This document shows positions 56,385 to 64,000 of a stretch of DNA of 64,000 nt, piece by piece; positions within the stretch are counted from its first letter, which is position 1; every line of letters starts with the position of its first letter. Under the pieces are notes generated by a model. It was not told the DNA's origin and searched no databases. It was given only the letters and a program-made list of their open reading frames with translations. The position numbers were made by a program, and so were the translations under genes. The DNA lies in assembly GCA_964540905.1 (NCBI GenBank), contig CAZIOS010000009.1, forward strand, positions 1-64,000, written 5' to 3'. The DNA comes from VAYN01 sp964540905. GTDB lineage: Bacteria > Actinomycetota > Thermoleophilia > Solirubrobacterales > 70-9.

Positions 56385-57490
56385 GCCGGGCGGCGCGGGA
56401 CCCGGGCCGAGATCCCGCAGGTGACCTCGTAGTTGATCGTGTCGAGGCGGGCGGCGAGCTCCTCGGCGAGGATCGCGTCCTCGCCCTGGGAGCCGATCAG
56501 CACCGCCTCGTCGCCCGGCTCGACCTCCGTCTCGGGCCCGAGATCGACCGTGACGTTGTCCATCGAGACGGTCCCGACCAGCGGCCGGCGGCGACCGCGG
56601 ACCAGGACCTCGGCGTTGTTGCTAAGCCCGCGCCGGACGCCGTCGCCGTAGCCGAGCGGCACCACCCCGACCCAGGTCTCGACCGGCGCCGCCCAGCGCT
56701 GCCCGTAGCCGGCGCTGGTCCCGGCCGGGAAGCGCTTGACGTCGGCGACGTACGAACGCAGCGAGAGCGCCGGGCGCAGCCCGTGCTCGGCCGGGTCGCC
56801 CTGGAACGGGTCGAGGCCGTAGATCGCGACGCCGCAGCGGGCCATCTCGAAGTGGGAGCGGCGATCGCGGAAGACGGCGGCGCTGTTGGCGGCATGGACG
56901 ATCGCCGTCGGGAACTCGGCCTTGACCGCGGCGGCGACGGGCTCGAAGCGGTCGAGCTGCTGGTCGAAGAAGGCGGACTCGAGTTCGTCGGCGGTGGCGA
57001 AGTGGGTCCAGACGCCGGCCAGCTCGAGGTCGGGGTCGGCGTCGCAGGCGCGGGCCAGAGCGAGTACCTCGGCCGGGTCGGTGGCGCCGAGCCGGCCCAT
57101 GCCGCTGTCGTGCTTGACGTGGACGCGGGCGGGGCGGCCCTGGGCGCGGGCGCGATCGGCGAGCAGGCGGCGGAAGTCCTCGCGCCAGACCGCGACCTCG
57201 GAGCCGGCGGCGAGGACGACGCCGACCTCCTGCTCGGTCAGCGCCCCCATCGTCAGCAGCGGGATGTGCTGGTAGCGGCGGCCGACCTGTTCGGCCTCGA
57301 CCGCGGTGGCGACGGCGAGCCGGGTGGCGCCGCCGGCCAGCGCCGCGGCGATGCAGCCGTCGGCGCCATGACCGTAGCCGTCGGCCTTGACCACGGCGCA
57401 GAGCTCGGCGCCGTCGCGCAGCTCGGCCTTGAGCTGGGCGCAGTTGAAGCGCACCGCCTCGAAGTCGATCCGGGCGTGCGCCCGCTCCAT
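56381..57490 (-). CDS. alr: Alanine racemase
   Basis: The 369-aa PLP enzyme interconverts L- and D-alanine for peptidoglycan. It has the PLP Lys35 in VVKADGYGHG and the second catalytic residue Tyr262 in SAGYGQRW, plus KHDSGMGRLG, VGVVPLGYGDGV and VGTVSMDNVTVDLG. The ATG at 57490 (MERAHARIDFEAVRFN) is used; the longer reading adds an unrelated leader. It sits 4 nt after the CBS gene and overlaps the CCA gene, in one operon. Confidence 0.96.
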   Translation of the reverse strand: MERAHARIDFEAVRFNCAQLKAELRDGAELCAVVKADGYGHGADGCIAAALAGGATRLAVATAVEAEQVGRRYQHIPLLTMGALTEQEVGVVLAAGSEVAVWREDFRRLLADRARAQGRPARVHVKHDSGMGRLGATDPAEVLALARACDADPDLELAGVWTHFATADELESAFFDQQLDRFEPVAAAVKAEFPTAIVHAANSAAVFRDRRSHFEMARCGVAIYGLDPFQGDPAEHGLRPALSLRSYVADVKRFPAGTSAGYGQRWAAPVETWVGVVPLGYGDGVRRGLSNNAEVLVRGRRRPLVGTVSMDNVTVDLGPETEVEPGDEAVLIGSQGEDAILAEELAARLDTINYEVTCGISARVPRRPA

Positions 57491-57494
57491 CGGC

Positions 57495-57959
57495 TTACTC
57501 GTCGTCGACGAGGGCGGCGAGGGCGTCGGCCCGGGTGACCATTCCCGCCAGACGCCCGTCCTCGTCAACCACGGGGAGGTGGTTGTGGTGCTTGTCGGCG
57601 ATTTTCTTGGCGACGCGGTCGGCGGCCTCGTAGGTATGGGCGACGATCGGGTCGGCGGTCATCAGCTCGGCGACGTCGGTGGCGAAGGCCTTGTTGAGGC
57701 GCTCCTCGAAGCCCTTCATCGAGCCGACGAAGACGATCCCGCCCATGATGTTGAGGTAGTGAGGCAGGTGCAGGTCGGACTCCTCGTCGCTGAGGATCAG
57801 GTCCGACTCGCTGACGATCCCGATCACCCGCTTGTCCTCGTCGACTACCGGGACCGCGCCCAGCTCGGTCTTCGCGAGCAGGTCGATCGCCGTGCGGGCG
57901 TCGTCTTTGGGCCCGACGCTGGGGACGTCGGCGTCCATGATGTCGGCCGCGGTCTTCAT
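57495..57959 (-). CDS. CBS-domain pair protein
   Basis: The 154-aa protein opens TAADIMDADVPSVGPKDDAR and has VVDEDKRVIGIVSESDLIL in the first CBS domain, an inserted ~35-residue segment (SDLHLPHYLNIMGGIVFVGS), then a second domain with LMTADPIVAHTYEAADRV and HNHLPVVDEDGRLAGMVTRA. CBS pairs sense adenine nucleotides. The ATG lies 8 nt after TAGGCT (leaderless). First gene of the operon with alr and cca. Confidence 0.92.
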   Translation of the reverse strand: MKTAADIMDADVPSVGPKDDARTAIDLLAKTELGAVPVVDEDKRVIGIVSESDLILSDEESDLHLPHYLNIMGGIVFVGSMKGFEERLNKAFATDVAELMTADPIVAHTYEAADRVAKKIADKHHNHLPVVDEDGRLAGMVTRADALAALVDDE

Positions 57960-57970
57960 CGCCGGCGAGC

Positions 57971-59491
57971 CTATTCGACCGGCCCGTCTGGACGTATCCC
58001 CGCCGGGATCGCGTCGATCACGTCGCTGGCGATCACCGACTCGACGGCGCCGACCCGGGCCGCCGCCTCGCGCCCGGCGCGGGCGTGGGCGAGGACGGCG
58101 GCGCAGGCCGCCGCGAAGGGATCGAGTCCGCGGGCGAGCAGCGCCGCCACCGCCCCCGAGAGGACGTCGCCGCTGCCGGCCGTCGCCAGCGCCGGCGCCG
58201 CCAGCGCGTTGACAGCGACCCGCTCGCCGTCGGTGACGATCGTGTCGTCGCCCTTGAGGACGACCACCGCGCCCGCGGCCCGCGCCGCCTCGCGGGCGCA
58301 GGCGAGGCGGTGGGCGGCGATCTGCCCGGAGTCGCGCTCAAGCAGCCGCCCGAGCTCGCCGGCGTGCGGGGTCAGCAGCGTCGGCGCTTCGCGGGCGGCG
58401 AGCCGGCCGAGCTGGCCGGCGAAGGCATTGAGCCCGTCGGCGTCGATCACCAGCGGCGCCGCGATCGCGCCCGCGACCTCCCGCGCCAGCGCGAAGGAAC
58501 CGGGGTCGCGGCCGAGGCCGGGCCCGAGCACGCCGGCGGCGGCGCGCTCGAAGACCGCCAGCACCGCCGTGGCCGAGTCCGGGCCGAGACAGCCGTCGCC
58601 GCCGGGGCAGCCGGCCGACATCACCTCCGGCTGGGCCAGCTCGAAGACCCACTCGAGGTCGGCCGGGACGGCGACGGTGGCGTAGCCGGCGCCGGCCCTG
58701 ATCGCCGCGGTCGAGGACATCCGCACCGCCCCGGTGAGGCCGCGCGAGCCGCCGGCGATCGCCACCTGGCCGGAGCTGAACTTGGTCGAGCGCGGGCCGC
58801 GGCGCGGCGCCAGCGCCAGCACCGCGGGGTCGATCGTCCCAGCCGCCGGCGCCACCGGCGCCCCGGCCGGGGCGCCGATCGGCGCCACTCGCAGCTCGCC
58901 CGTGTGCCACTTGCCGGGGGCGACTCGCTGGCCGAGCTTGGCGGCGTGGAAGCTGACCGTGAGATCGGCCTCGACCGCGGCCCCCTCGACCTCGCCGCTG
59001 GAGGCGTCGACGCCGGAGGCGATGTCGCAGGCGACGACGGGGGCGCCGCAGCGGTTGATCGCTTCGATCGCAGCTGCCGCCGGCTCGCGCGGGGTGCCGG
59101 CGAAGCCGGTGCCGAAGATCGCGTCGACGACGGCGCCAGCGCCCGCCAGCCGCGCATCGAGGTCCTCACCCGCAGGCTCGGCGACGATCCGCCCGAGGTT
59201 CACCGCCGCGTCGCCACCCGACTCCGCCGCCGGCCAGAGCAGGATCGCCTCCGCCTCGAAGCCCATCTCCCGCAGCAGCCGCACGGCGACGAAGCCGTCG
59301 CCGGCGTTGTTGCCCTTGCCGCAGAGGACCAGCACCGGCCCATCGGGAGCCAGCCCGGCCACCGCCTCCGCCAGCGCCCTGCCCGCCGTCTCCATCAGCT
59401 CCAATGAGGGGACCCCCTGCTCCTCGATCGCCCAACGGTCGACCGCCCGCATCCCGTCGGCGTCGAACAGCGGCTGCAGCCAGGGCTCCAC
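57971..59491 (-). CDS. nnr: Bifunctional NAD(P)H-hydrate repair enzyme (NnrE-NnrD)
   Basis: The 506-aa protein repairs hydrated NAD(P)H. The N-terminal epimerase half has ALAEAVAGLAPDGPVLVLCG and KGNNAGDGFVAVRLL; the C-terminal ADP-dependent dehydratase half has FSSGQVAIAGGSRGLTGAVR, LLTPHAGELGRLLE, VVLKGDDTIVTDG and the catalytic ATAGSGDVLSGAVAALLA. GTG 59491 follows TAGGCT by 6 nt; that hexamer overlaps the stop of the ATPase gene, so it has its own leaderless promoter. The Nnr gene is often next to alr in bacteria, as here. Confidence 0.95.
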   Translation of the reverse strand: MEPWLQPLFDADGMRAVDRWAIEEQGVPSLELMETAGRALAEAVAGLAPDGPVLVLCGKGNNAGDGFVAVRLLREMGFEAEAILLWPAAESGGDAAVNLGRIVAEPAGEDLDARLAGAGAVVDAIFGTGFAGTPREPAAAAIEAINRCGAPVVACDIASGVDASSGEVEGAAVEADLTVSFHAAKLGQRVAPGKWHTGELRVAPIGAPAGAPVAPAAGTIDPAVLALAPRRGPRSTKFSSGQVAIAGGSRGLTGAVRMSSTAAIRAGAGYATVAVPADLEWVFELAQPEVMSAGCPGGDGCLGPDSATAVLAVFERAAAGVLGPGLGRDPGSFALAREVAGAIAAPLVIDADGLNAFAGQLGRLAAREAPTLLTPHAGELGRLLERDSGQIAAHRLACAREAARAAGAVVVLKGDDTIVTDGERVAVNALAAPALATAGSGDVLSGAVAALLARGLDPFAAACAAVLAHARAGREAAARVGAVESVIASDVIDAIPAGIRPDGPVE

Positions 59492-59500
59492 CCGACCAGC

Positions 59501-60778
59501 CTAAGACGGACTCGGGTTGGGTGCACTCCACAGAGCGGAGAGTGGAAGCGCCCAGAGCCCCTCGCCGAGACTCAGCGTGCGCTCTCCGGCGTAGAGCACC
59601 AGTCCCGCCACCATCCGCTTGCCGACCCGCTCTCGGACACGTTTCAAGCCTCGAGCGTCGCGGGGGCGAACCGTTGCGCTTGCCTTCACCTCGATTCCGA
59701 GAATCTCACCGGAAGGCCTTTCAACGATGACATCAACCTCATGATCACCCTCTCTGTAGTGCCAGAAGCTCAGCGGCTCAGGAGACCACGATGCCTGACG
59801 CTCCAGCTCAGTTGCGACGAAGGTCTCGAACAGGGAGCCAGCCAGCCCGTCGTCGTCACGAAGGGCCTTTGCATCCAATCCGATCAAGCCGGCGAGGAGC
59901 CCCGAGTCGGCAACGTAGAGCTTCGGCGCTTTGATCTGGCGCTGACCTAGGTTGACATGCCACGACTGCCGGATGCGAACGAGGAACAGCCGCTCCAAGA
60001 CATCGATGTAAGCCTTGGCCGTTTTGCCGTCCAGCGTGAGATCGCGCGCCAGCGCGTCATAGCGCGCCAAAGATCCCGACCTGGCCGCCAGCAATCTCAG
60101 CAGCGTCCCCACTGCCGCCGGCGTGTGCACGCGCGCCGTCTCGACCACGTCGCGTTCGACTACCGAAGTGACGTAGCTGTCAAAGAATCGGCTGCGTGCA
60201 ACGCTTCCTCGGAATCGAGACTCGGGAAAGCCTCCCTGCAAGATCAGGCCCGCATAGGCATCTCGCCCAACCGCCTGATCGACCAGCTCGGGGATCTCAC
60301 CGGCGAAGCACTGCGAGAGGAAGTGCTCTGGCCTGCCCCGGAGCTCACCCTGCGTAAACGGCCACAGAGTCACGTAGTCGATGCGACCCGGCAGCGCGTC
60401 AGCCACCGTCGGAATACGCCGCAGATTGGCCGATCCAGTGAGCAGGAACTGACCCCTAGAGTCGTCGCGGTCCACGCGGGACTTGATCGCGAGCAGCAAC
60501 TCCGGGGCTCGTTGCACCTCGTCAATCACCGTTGGCCGATGGAGTCCAGCAACAAACCCAGTCGGATCGTTGAGTGCCAGGAATCGAACCGACGCATCAT
60601 CCAGGGTCAGGTAGTCCGCGCCCAGGCTGTCCTTCGCGAGCTTTCTGACAAGGGTGCTCTTGCCGGCCTGACGCGCACCGAGCACCGCGACGACGCGAGC
60701 GGTAGCCATCGCTTCGATCACGATCTCCGTCACTCCGCGATTGACGAAGAGGGAATCTTTCTCCTCGCTGGTGTTCAC
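59501..60778 (-). CDS. AAA ATPase with DUF4143 domain (possibly acquired)
   Basis: The 425-aa protein has Walker A GARQAGKST (34-42), Walker B RPTVIDEVQR, sensor LLTGSANLRRIPTV and a DUF4143 C-terminal domain with a nuclease-like core (HYREGDHEVDVIVERPSGEI, LGIEVKAS; Asp...Glu-x-Lys). Such genes are mobile and sometimes linked to defence or toxin-antitoxin systems; their function is unsettled. It is less GC-biased than its neighbours, and AT-rich sequence with two CGGAAA direct repeats lies upstream. GTG 60778 follows TACCAT by 7 nt. Confidence 0.88.
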   Translation of the reverse strand: MNTSEEKDSLFVNRGVTEIVIEAMATARVVAVLGARQAGKSTLVRKLAKDSLGADYLTLDDASVRFLALNDPTGFVAGLHRPTVIDEVQRAPELLLAIKSRVDRDDSRGQFLLTGSANLRRIPTVADALPGRIDYVTLWPFTQGELRGRPEHFLSQCFAGEIPELVDQAVGRDAYAGLILQGGFPESRFRGSVARSRFFDSYVTSVVERDVVETARVHTPAAVGTLLRLLAARSGSLARYDALARDLTLDGKTAKAYIDVLERLFLVRIRQSWHVNLGQRQIKAPKLYVADSGLLAGLIGLDAKALRDDDGLAGSLFETFVATELERQASWSPEPLSFWHYREGDHEVDVIVERPSGEILGIEVKASATVRPRDARGLKRVRERVGKRMVAGLVLYAGERTLSLGEGLWALPLSALWSAPNPSPS

Positions 60779-60796
60779 ACAAAGAATGGTATCTGC

Positions 60797-60832
60797 TAAA
60801 CCGGAAAGTAAGTCCTGTTATATCGGAAAATA
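60797..60832. promoter_or_regulatory. Direct repeats upstream of the AAA/DUF4143 gene
   Basis: Two related elements, TAAACCGGAAAGTA (60797-60810) and TATATCGGAAAATA (60819-60832), repeat the core CGGAAA exactly 22 bp apart, two helical turns. They lie just upstream of the gene's TACCAT -10 box, in a strongly AT-rich patch. Autoregulation by the gene product or a phage-type regulator is possible. Confidence 0.45.
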
Positions 60833-60950
60833 CCTGCAAACAAGCTAATGATTCAATGATAGCCGCCGCAGGGGTGGCTGCAGCGCGCGAGTGGTCGGCT
60901 AGATGTTGATGCCCAGAGTCTGAGACCGAGCTGCAGAGGTCGAAAGCCGG

Positions 60951-62519
60951 CTACTTGCCGATGCCGACGATCACCTTCGCCGTCGAGCGATCGCCCGAGG
61001 CGCCGCCGCCGATGGCGACGTAGGTGACCTTATTCAGGTAGCGCTTGGCCGTCTGGAAGCCTTCGTTGCCAGGCGGGACCAGCGAGGAGGCCAGCGTCAG
61101 TGCGGTCTGGCCGTTGACGAAGCCGCTGATCGGCGTGTCGCCGAGGGCGCTGACGGCTTCCTTGTAGGTCGCGTTGTCGGCCAGCTTCTGGCCGCCTTCG
61201 GTGCTGAGCGCCTGGGCCGCCGCGGTCAGCCCGTCGGCGACGACGATCCGTTCGCCGCCGGCGCCGATGATCAGCGGATTGCCACCGAAGGAGCTGCTCG
61301 GGATCGAGAAGCCGCTGACCGGGCCGGAGATCGCCGTCACCCCCGGCGTGCCGGAGGCGCGCAGCAGCAGACCGACGTTGGCGACGGTGTTCTTGGCTTC
61401 CTGCGAGTTGCTGGTTTCGAGGACCAGGGCGCCGCGGAGGTTGCGCTCGCTGTTGCCCTCGGCGAAGACGCCGAGATCGCCGATCGAGGCGCTGATCTTT
61501 TCGAGGTCGAGGCCGGCCGCCTTCAGCGTGCTCTTCAGCTTGTGGGGCGGGACCTGGCCGGGGATGCCGCTTGCGTCGATCGAGTCGATCGCTTCCTCGA
61601 AGCGCTTGCCGAATTCGGGCGAGGCGACGGCGGCGAAGGAGCTGGCCGGCAGCGAGCCGAGCAGCTTCGAGGCGTCGCCGCTGGGCGGGTTCTGGCTGCT
61701 GAGGTCGCTGTTGAAGTCGATCTCGAGGTTGTCGGAGCCGGGCACGAGGCTGGCGACCGCGGTCGCTTCGCTGGGATCGATGCCGACGCTGTCGAGGAAG
61801 GTCTGGGCTTCGGGATCGATGCCGTTGCCGGCTTCCTCGATCAGACCGCCGATGTCGACGAAGACGTCGGCGAAGCTGTCGCTGGGGGCGGCGGCGATCG
61901 CGTCGGAGAAGTCGGCTTCTTCGGAGAGCGATTCGCCTTCGGAGGCTTCGACCATGCCCTTGAAGGCCGCTTCGTCTTCGGCGATCGCGAAGAATTCGCC
62001 GATCACGCCGATCGTGGTGCCGTCTTCCTGGATCTGGAAGTCGACACCTTCGAAGGAGCCTTCCTTGACCGTTTCCTTGCTCTCTTCGACCTGCTTTTCG
62101 ATGAATTCTTCGGCGGCGCCGGTGTCGGTGCTCTGGACCGCGATGCCGTAGCCGTGGAAGTCGCTGCCGTCGTAGCTCTGGAAGGAGATGCCGGCCTTTT
62201 CGCCGAGCCAGGGTTCGACTTCCGTTTCGTAGTCGAATTCTTCGCCTTCGGAGTTGGCGGCTTCTTCGAGCTTGGAGATGATCAGTTCGCCGAGATCGTC
62301 GACGCCGCCGATGCTCTTGGCCAGGGCATTGATGTTCGACTGCTCTTCGCCTTCCGGACGCACGGTGACCGCGACGTAGAGCGGTGCTTTCGGCGGCGCC
62401 AGCGTCGCCGGGTCGCCACCACCGCTGCCGCTGCTGCCGCCACAGCCGACGACGAGGACGGCGGCGAGAGCCGCCAGCAACGCGAGTAGAACGAGACGGA
62501 CCTTCATACGAGCGCGCAT
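60951..62519 (-). CDS. DUF3352-family lipoprotein
   Basis: The 522-aa preprotein has a signal sequence and a lipobox (VLVVGCGG, Cys26), then a Gly/Ser linker and a large domain with APPKAPLYVAVTVRPEGEEQ, EPWLGEKAGISFQSY and GAGGERIVVADGLTAAAQAL, the features of DUF3352. The part from 120 to 280 is rich in Glu. Members are extracytoplasmic with unknown function. Two ATGs (62519, 62507) are possible starts. It sits just downstream of glmS on the same strand. Confidence 0.87.
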   Translation of the reverse strand: MRARMKVRLVLLALLAALAAVLVVGCGGSSGSGGGDPATLAPPKAPLYVAVTVRPEGEEQSNINALAKSIGGVDDLGELIISKLEEAANSEGEEFDYETEVEPWLGEKAGISFQSYDGSDFHGYGIAVQSTDTGAAEEFIEKQVEESKETVKEGSFEGVDFQIQEDGTTIGVIGEFFAIAEDEAAFKGMVEASEGESLSEEADFSDAIAAAPSDSFADVFVDIGGLIEEAGNGIDPEAQTFLDSVGIDPSEATAVASLVPGSDNLEIDFNSDLSSQNPPSGDASKLLGSLPASSFAAVASPEFGKRFEEAIDSIDASGIPGQVPPHKLKSTLKAAGLDLEKISASIGDLGVFAEGNSERNLRGALVLETSNSQEAKNTVANVGLLLRASGTPGVTAISGPVSGFSIPSSSFGGNPLIIGAGGERIVVADGLTAAAQALSTEGGQKLADNATYKEAVSALGDTPISGFVNGQTALTLASSLVPPGNEGFQTAKRYLNKVTYVAIGGGASGDRSTAKVIVGIGK

Positions 62520-62530
62520 CCTAGCGACGT

Positions 62531-64000
62531 TTACTCGACCGTGACGGTCTTGGCCAGATTGCGTGGCTGGTCGACGTTGAGGCCGCGGGCGCGGGCGATG
62601 TCGTAGGCCAACAGCTGCAGCGGCAGGATCGCGACGATCGGCTGCAGGATCCAGTCGCTACGGGCGACCTCGATCGTCTCCTCGGCAACCTCGGCGACCC
62701 GCTCGTCGCCGACCGTGGCGATGGCGATCGTCTGGGCGCCGCGGGCGCGCACCTCCTCGACGTTGGACAGCACCTTCTCCAGCACCGGGCTCGCGGTGGC
62801 GACGCAGACGACTGGGGTCGACTCGTCGAGCAGGGCGATCGGCCCGTGCTTCATCTCCCCCGCCGCGTAGGCGTCGGTCGGGATGTAGGAGATCTCCTTC
62901 AGCTTCAGCGCCCCCTCGAGGCAGACCGGCAGGCCGATGTGGCGGCCGAGATAGAGGAAGAAGTTCTGCTCGGCGTGGGCGGCGGCGACGGCGCGGACCT
63001 GGTCCTCGACCGCCGCCAGCGTCTCCTCGATCTTCGACGGCAACGACTTCAGCGCGGCGACCAGCTCCGTTACCCGCGCCGCCGACAGCGAGCCGCGCAG
63101 CTCGGCGAGCCGCAGCCCCAGCAGGTACATCGCCGCCACCTGGGCGACGAAGGTCTTGGTCGCGGCGACGCTGACCTCGAGCCCGGCGCGCGTGTAGAGC
63201 ACGGCATCGGCTTCGCGGGTGACCTGGCTGCCCATGATGTTGGTGACCGCCAGCACCGTGGCGCCGGCCTCGCGGGCCAGTCGCATCGCTGCCAGCGTGT
63301 CGGCGGTCTCACCGGACTGGGTCATCCCGATCACCAGGTCGCCCGGACCGATCACCGGGTTGCGGTAGCGGTACTCGGAGGCGATGTCCATCTCGACCGG
63401 CACCCGCGCCCACTCCTCGATCGCGTAGCGGCCGATCAGGCCGGCGTGGTAGGAGGTGCCGCAGGCGACGATCACGATCCGCCGCAGACCGCGCAGGAAC
63501 TCGTCGTCGAGGGCGACGTCGGAGAGGTCGACGCCGTCGTCGCCCGGCAGCCGGTCGGCGATCGTCTCGGCGACGGCGTCGGCCTGTTCGTGGATCTCCT
63601 TCAGCATGAAGGTCTCGTAGCCGCCCTTCTCGGCGGCGTCGGCGTCCCAGGTGACCTCTTCCGGCGCCCGCTCGATCGGCTTCCCCGCGGCGTCGGTGAT
63701 CCGCACCCCGCCGGCTTCGATTTCGACGATCTCGCCGTTTTCGATCGGCACCGCGGTGCGGGTGTCGGCGAGGAAGGCGGGGATCGCCGAGGCGAGGAAG
63801 GTCTCCCCCTCGCCGACGCCGGCGACCAGCGGGCACTCCTTGCGGGCGCCGAGCAGGCGCCCCGGCTCGGCGGCGTGCATGGCGACGAAGGCGTAGTGGC
63901 CGCGCAGCTCGGCGTAGGCGGCGCGGACGGCGGCGGCGAGGTCGGCCTCGTAGTGGTGGGCGATCAGGTGGGCGACCACCTCGGCGTCGGTCTCCGAGCT
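62531..64000 (-). CDS. glmS: Glutamine-fructose-6-phosphate aminotransferase, N-terminus missing at the window edge
   Basis: The enzyme makes glucosamine-6-phosphate for cell-wall synthesis. The fragment (about 490 residues) contains the end of the glutaminase domain (SETDAEVVAHLI, YAFVAMHA, GARKECPLVAG) and both SIS isomerase domains: ACGTSYHAGLIGRYA, MTQSGETADTLAAM and EGALKLKEISYIPTDAYAAG, then EMKHGP. It ends with the conserved DQPRNLAKTVTVE. The catalytic N-terminal Cys lies beyond the right edge. Confidence 0.97.
   Translation of the reverse strand, partial: SSETDAEVVAHLIAHHYEADLAAAVRAAYAELRGHYAFVAMHAAEPGRLLGARKECPLVAGVGEGETFLASAIPAFLADTRTAVPIENGEIVEIEAGGVRITDAAGKPIERAPEEVTWDADAAEKGGYETFMLKEIHEQADAVAETIADRLPGDDGVDLSDVALDDEFLRGLRRIVIVACGTSYHAGLIGRYAIEEWARVPVEMDIASEYRYRNPVIGPGDLVIGMTQSGETADTLAAMRLAREAGATVLAVTNIMGSQVTREADAVLYTRAGLEVSVAATKTFVAQVAAMYLLGLRLAELRGSLSAARVTELVAALKSLPSKIEETLAAVEDQVRAVAAAHAEQNFFLYLGRHIGLPVCLEGALKLKEISYIPTDAYAAGEMKHGPIALLDESTPVVCVATASPVLEKVLSNVEEVRARGAQTIAIATVGDERVAEVAEETIEVARSDWILQPIVAILPLQLLAYDIARARGLNVDQPRNLAKTVTVE

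Overview
The window is high-GC actinobacterial DNA, most likely from the class Thermoleophilia (Solirubrobacterales or a relative). This is inferred from the secreted Cys-rich beta-propeller and TolB-like proteins, an F420-type (DDN family) oxidoreductase, an aa3 oxidase operon of actinobacterial type, and dense overlapping operons with many GTG/TTG starts. A run of 100 N at 47056-47155 shows it is a scaffolded draft or MAG assembly. Many genes have a TANNNT hexamer 6-9 nt before the start codon and no Shine-Dalgarno. I read this as widespread leaderless transcription and used it to choose several starts.

Layout. 1-3.7 kb: the end of an IS481-family element with an NCTAGN target site, a frameshifted secreted-protein remnant and two secreted beta-propeller proteins. 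3.6-14.4 kb: a TetR/MFS efflux pair with duplicated operators, tRNA-Arg, an alpha/beta hydrolase, a large GT-C-like membrane protein, msrA, oxidoreductases, a gene apparently starting at ATC, a DJ-1 family protein, tRNA-Pro, and next to it an HTH protein preceded by a perfect LexA (SOS) box. 14.4-22.9 kb: DUF1015, cobalamin adenosyltransferase, OsmC, SDR, MFS, Nudix, 1-Cys peroxiredoxin and an HxlR/MFS divergent pair. 22.8-30.8 kb: acyl-CoA metabolism (thiolase, acyl-CoA dehydrogenase, crotonase, 3-hydroxyacyl-CoA dehydrogenase, CoA-transferase), interrupted by a trypsin-like protease and a class IV aminotransferase. 30.8-34.3 kb: UBP zinc finger, thioredoxin reductase, a UPF0104 membrane protein and a PAP2 phosphatase.

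34.3-46.0 kb holds two cytochrome-oxidase-like gene sets. The second (41.8-46.0 kb, minus strand: coxB, coxA, a tandem Usp-like protein, coxC) keeps every metal ligand and is an ordinary aa3 oxidase. The first (34.4-36.7 kb, plus strand) encodes full-length subunit II and I homologues. Its subunit II has lost three CuA ligands. Its subunit I has lost all CuB ligands, the cross-linked Tyr, the heme a3 ligand and one of the two heme a ligands. It sits with heme O synthase, two small membrane proteins, a lipoprotein diheme cytochrome c and heme A synthase. This apparently non-oxidase complex is the most interesting thing in the window.

46-64 kb: a GT4 glycosyltransferase (with the assembly gap), small membrane proteins, an amidase with a GatC-like small partner, an ABC-2 exporter, a GH63-like glycosidase, infA, a housekeeping minus-strand block (CCA-adding enzyme, alanine racemase, CBS protein, NAD(P)HX repair), a lower-GC AAA/DUF4143 ATPase that looks acquired, a DUF3352 lipoprotein, and glmS running off the right edge.
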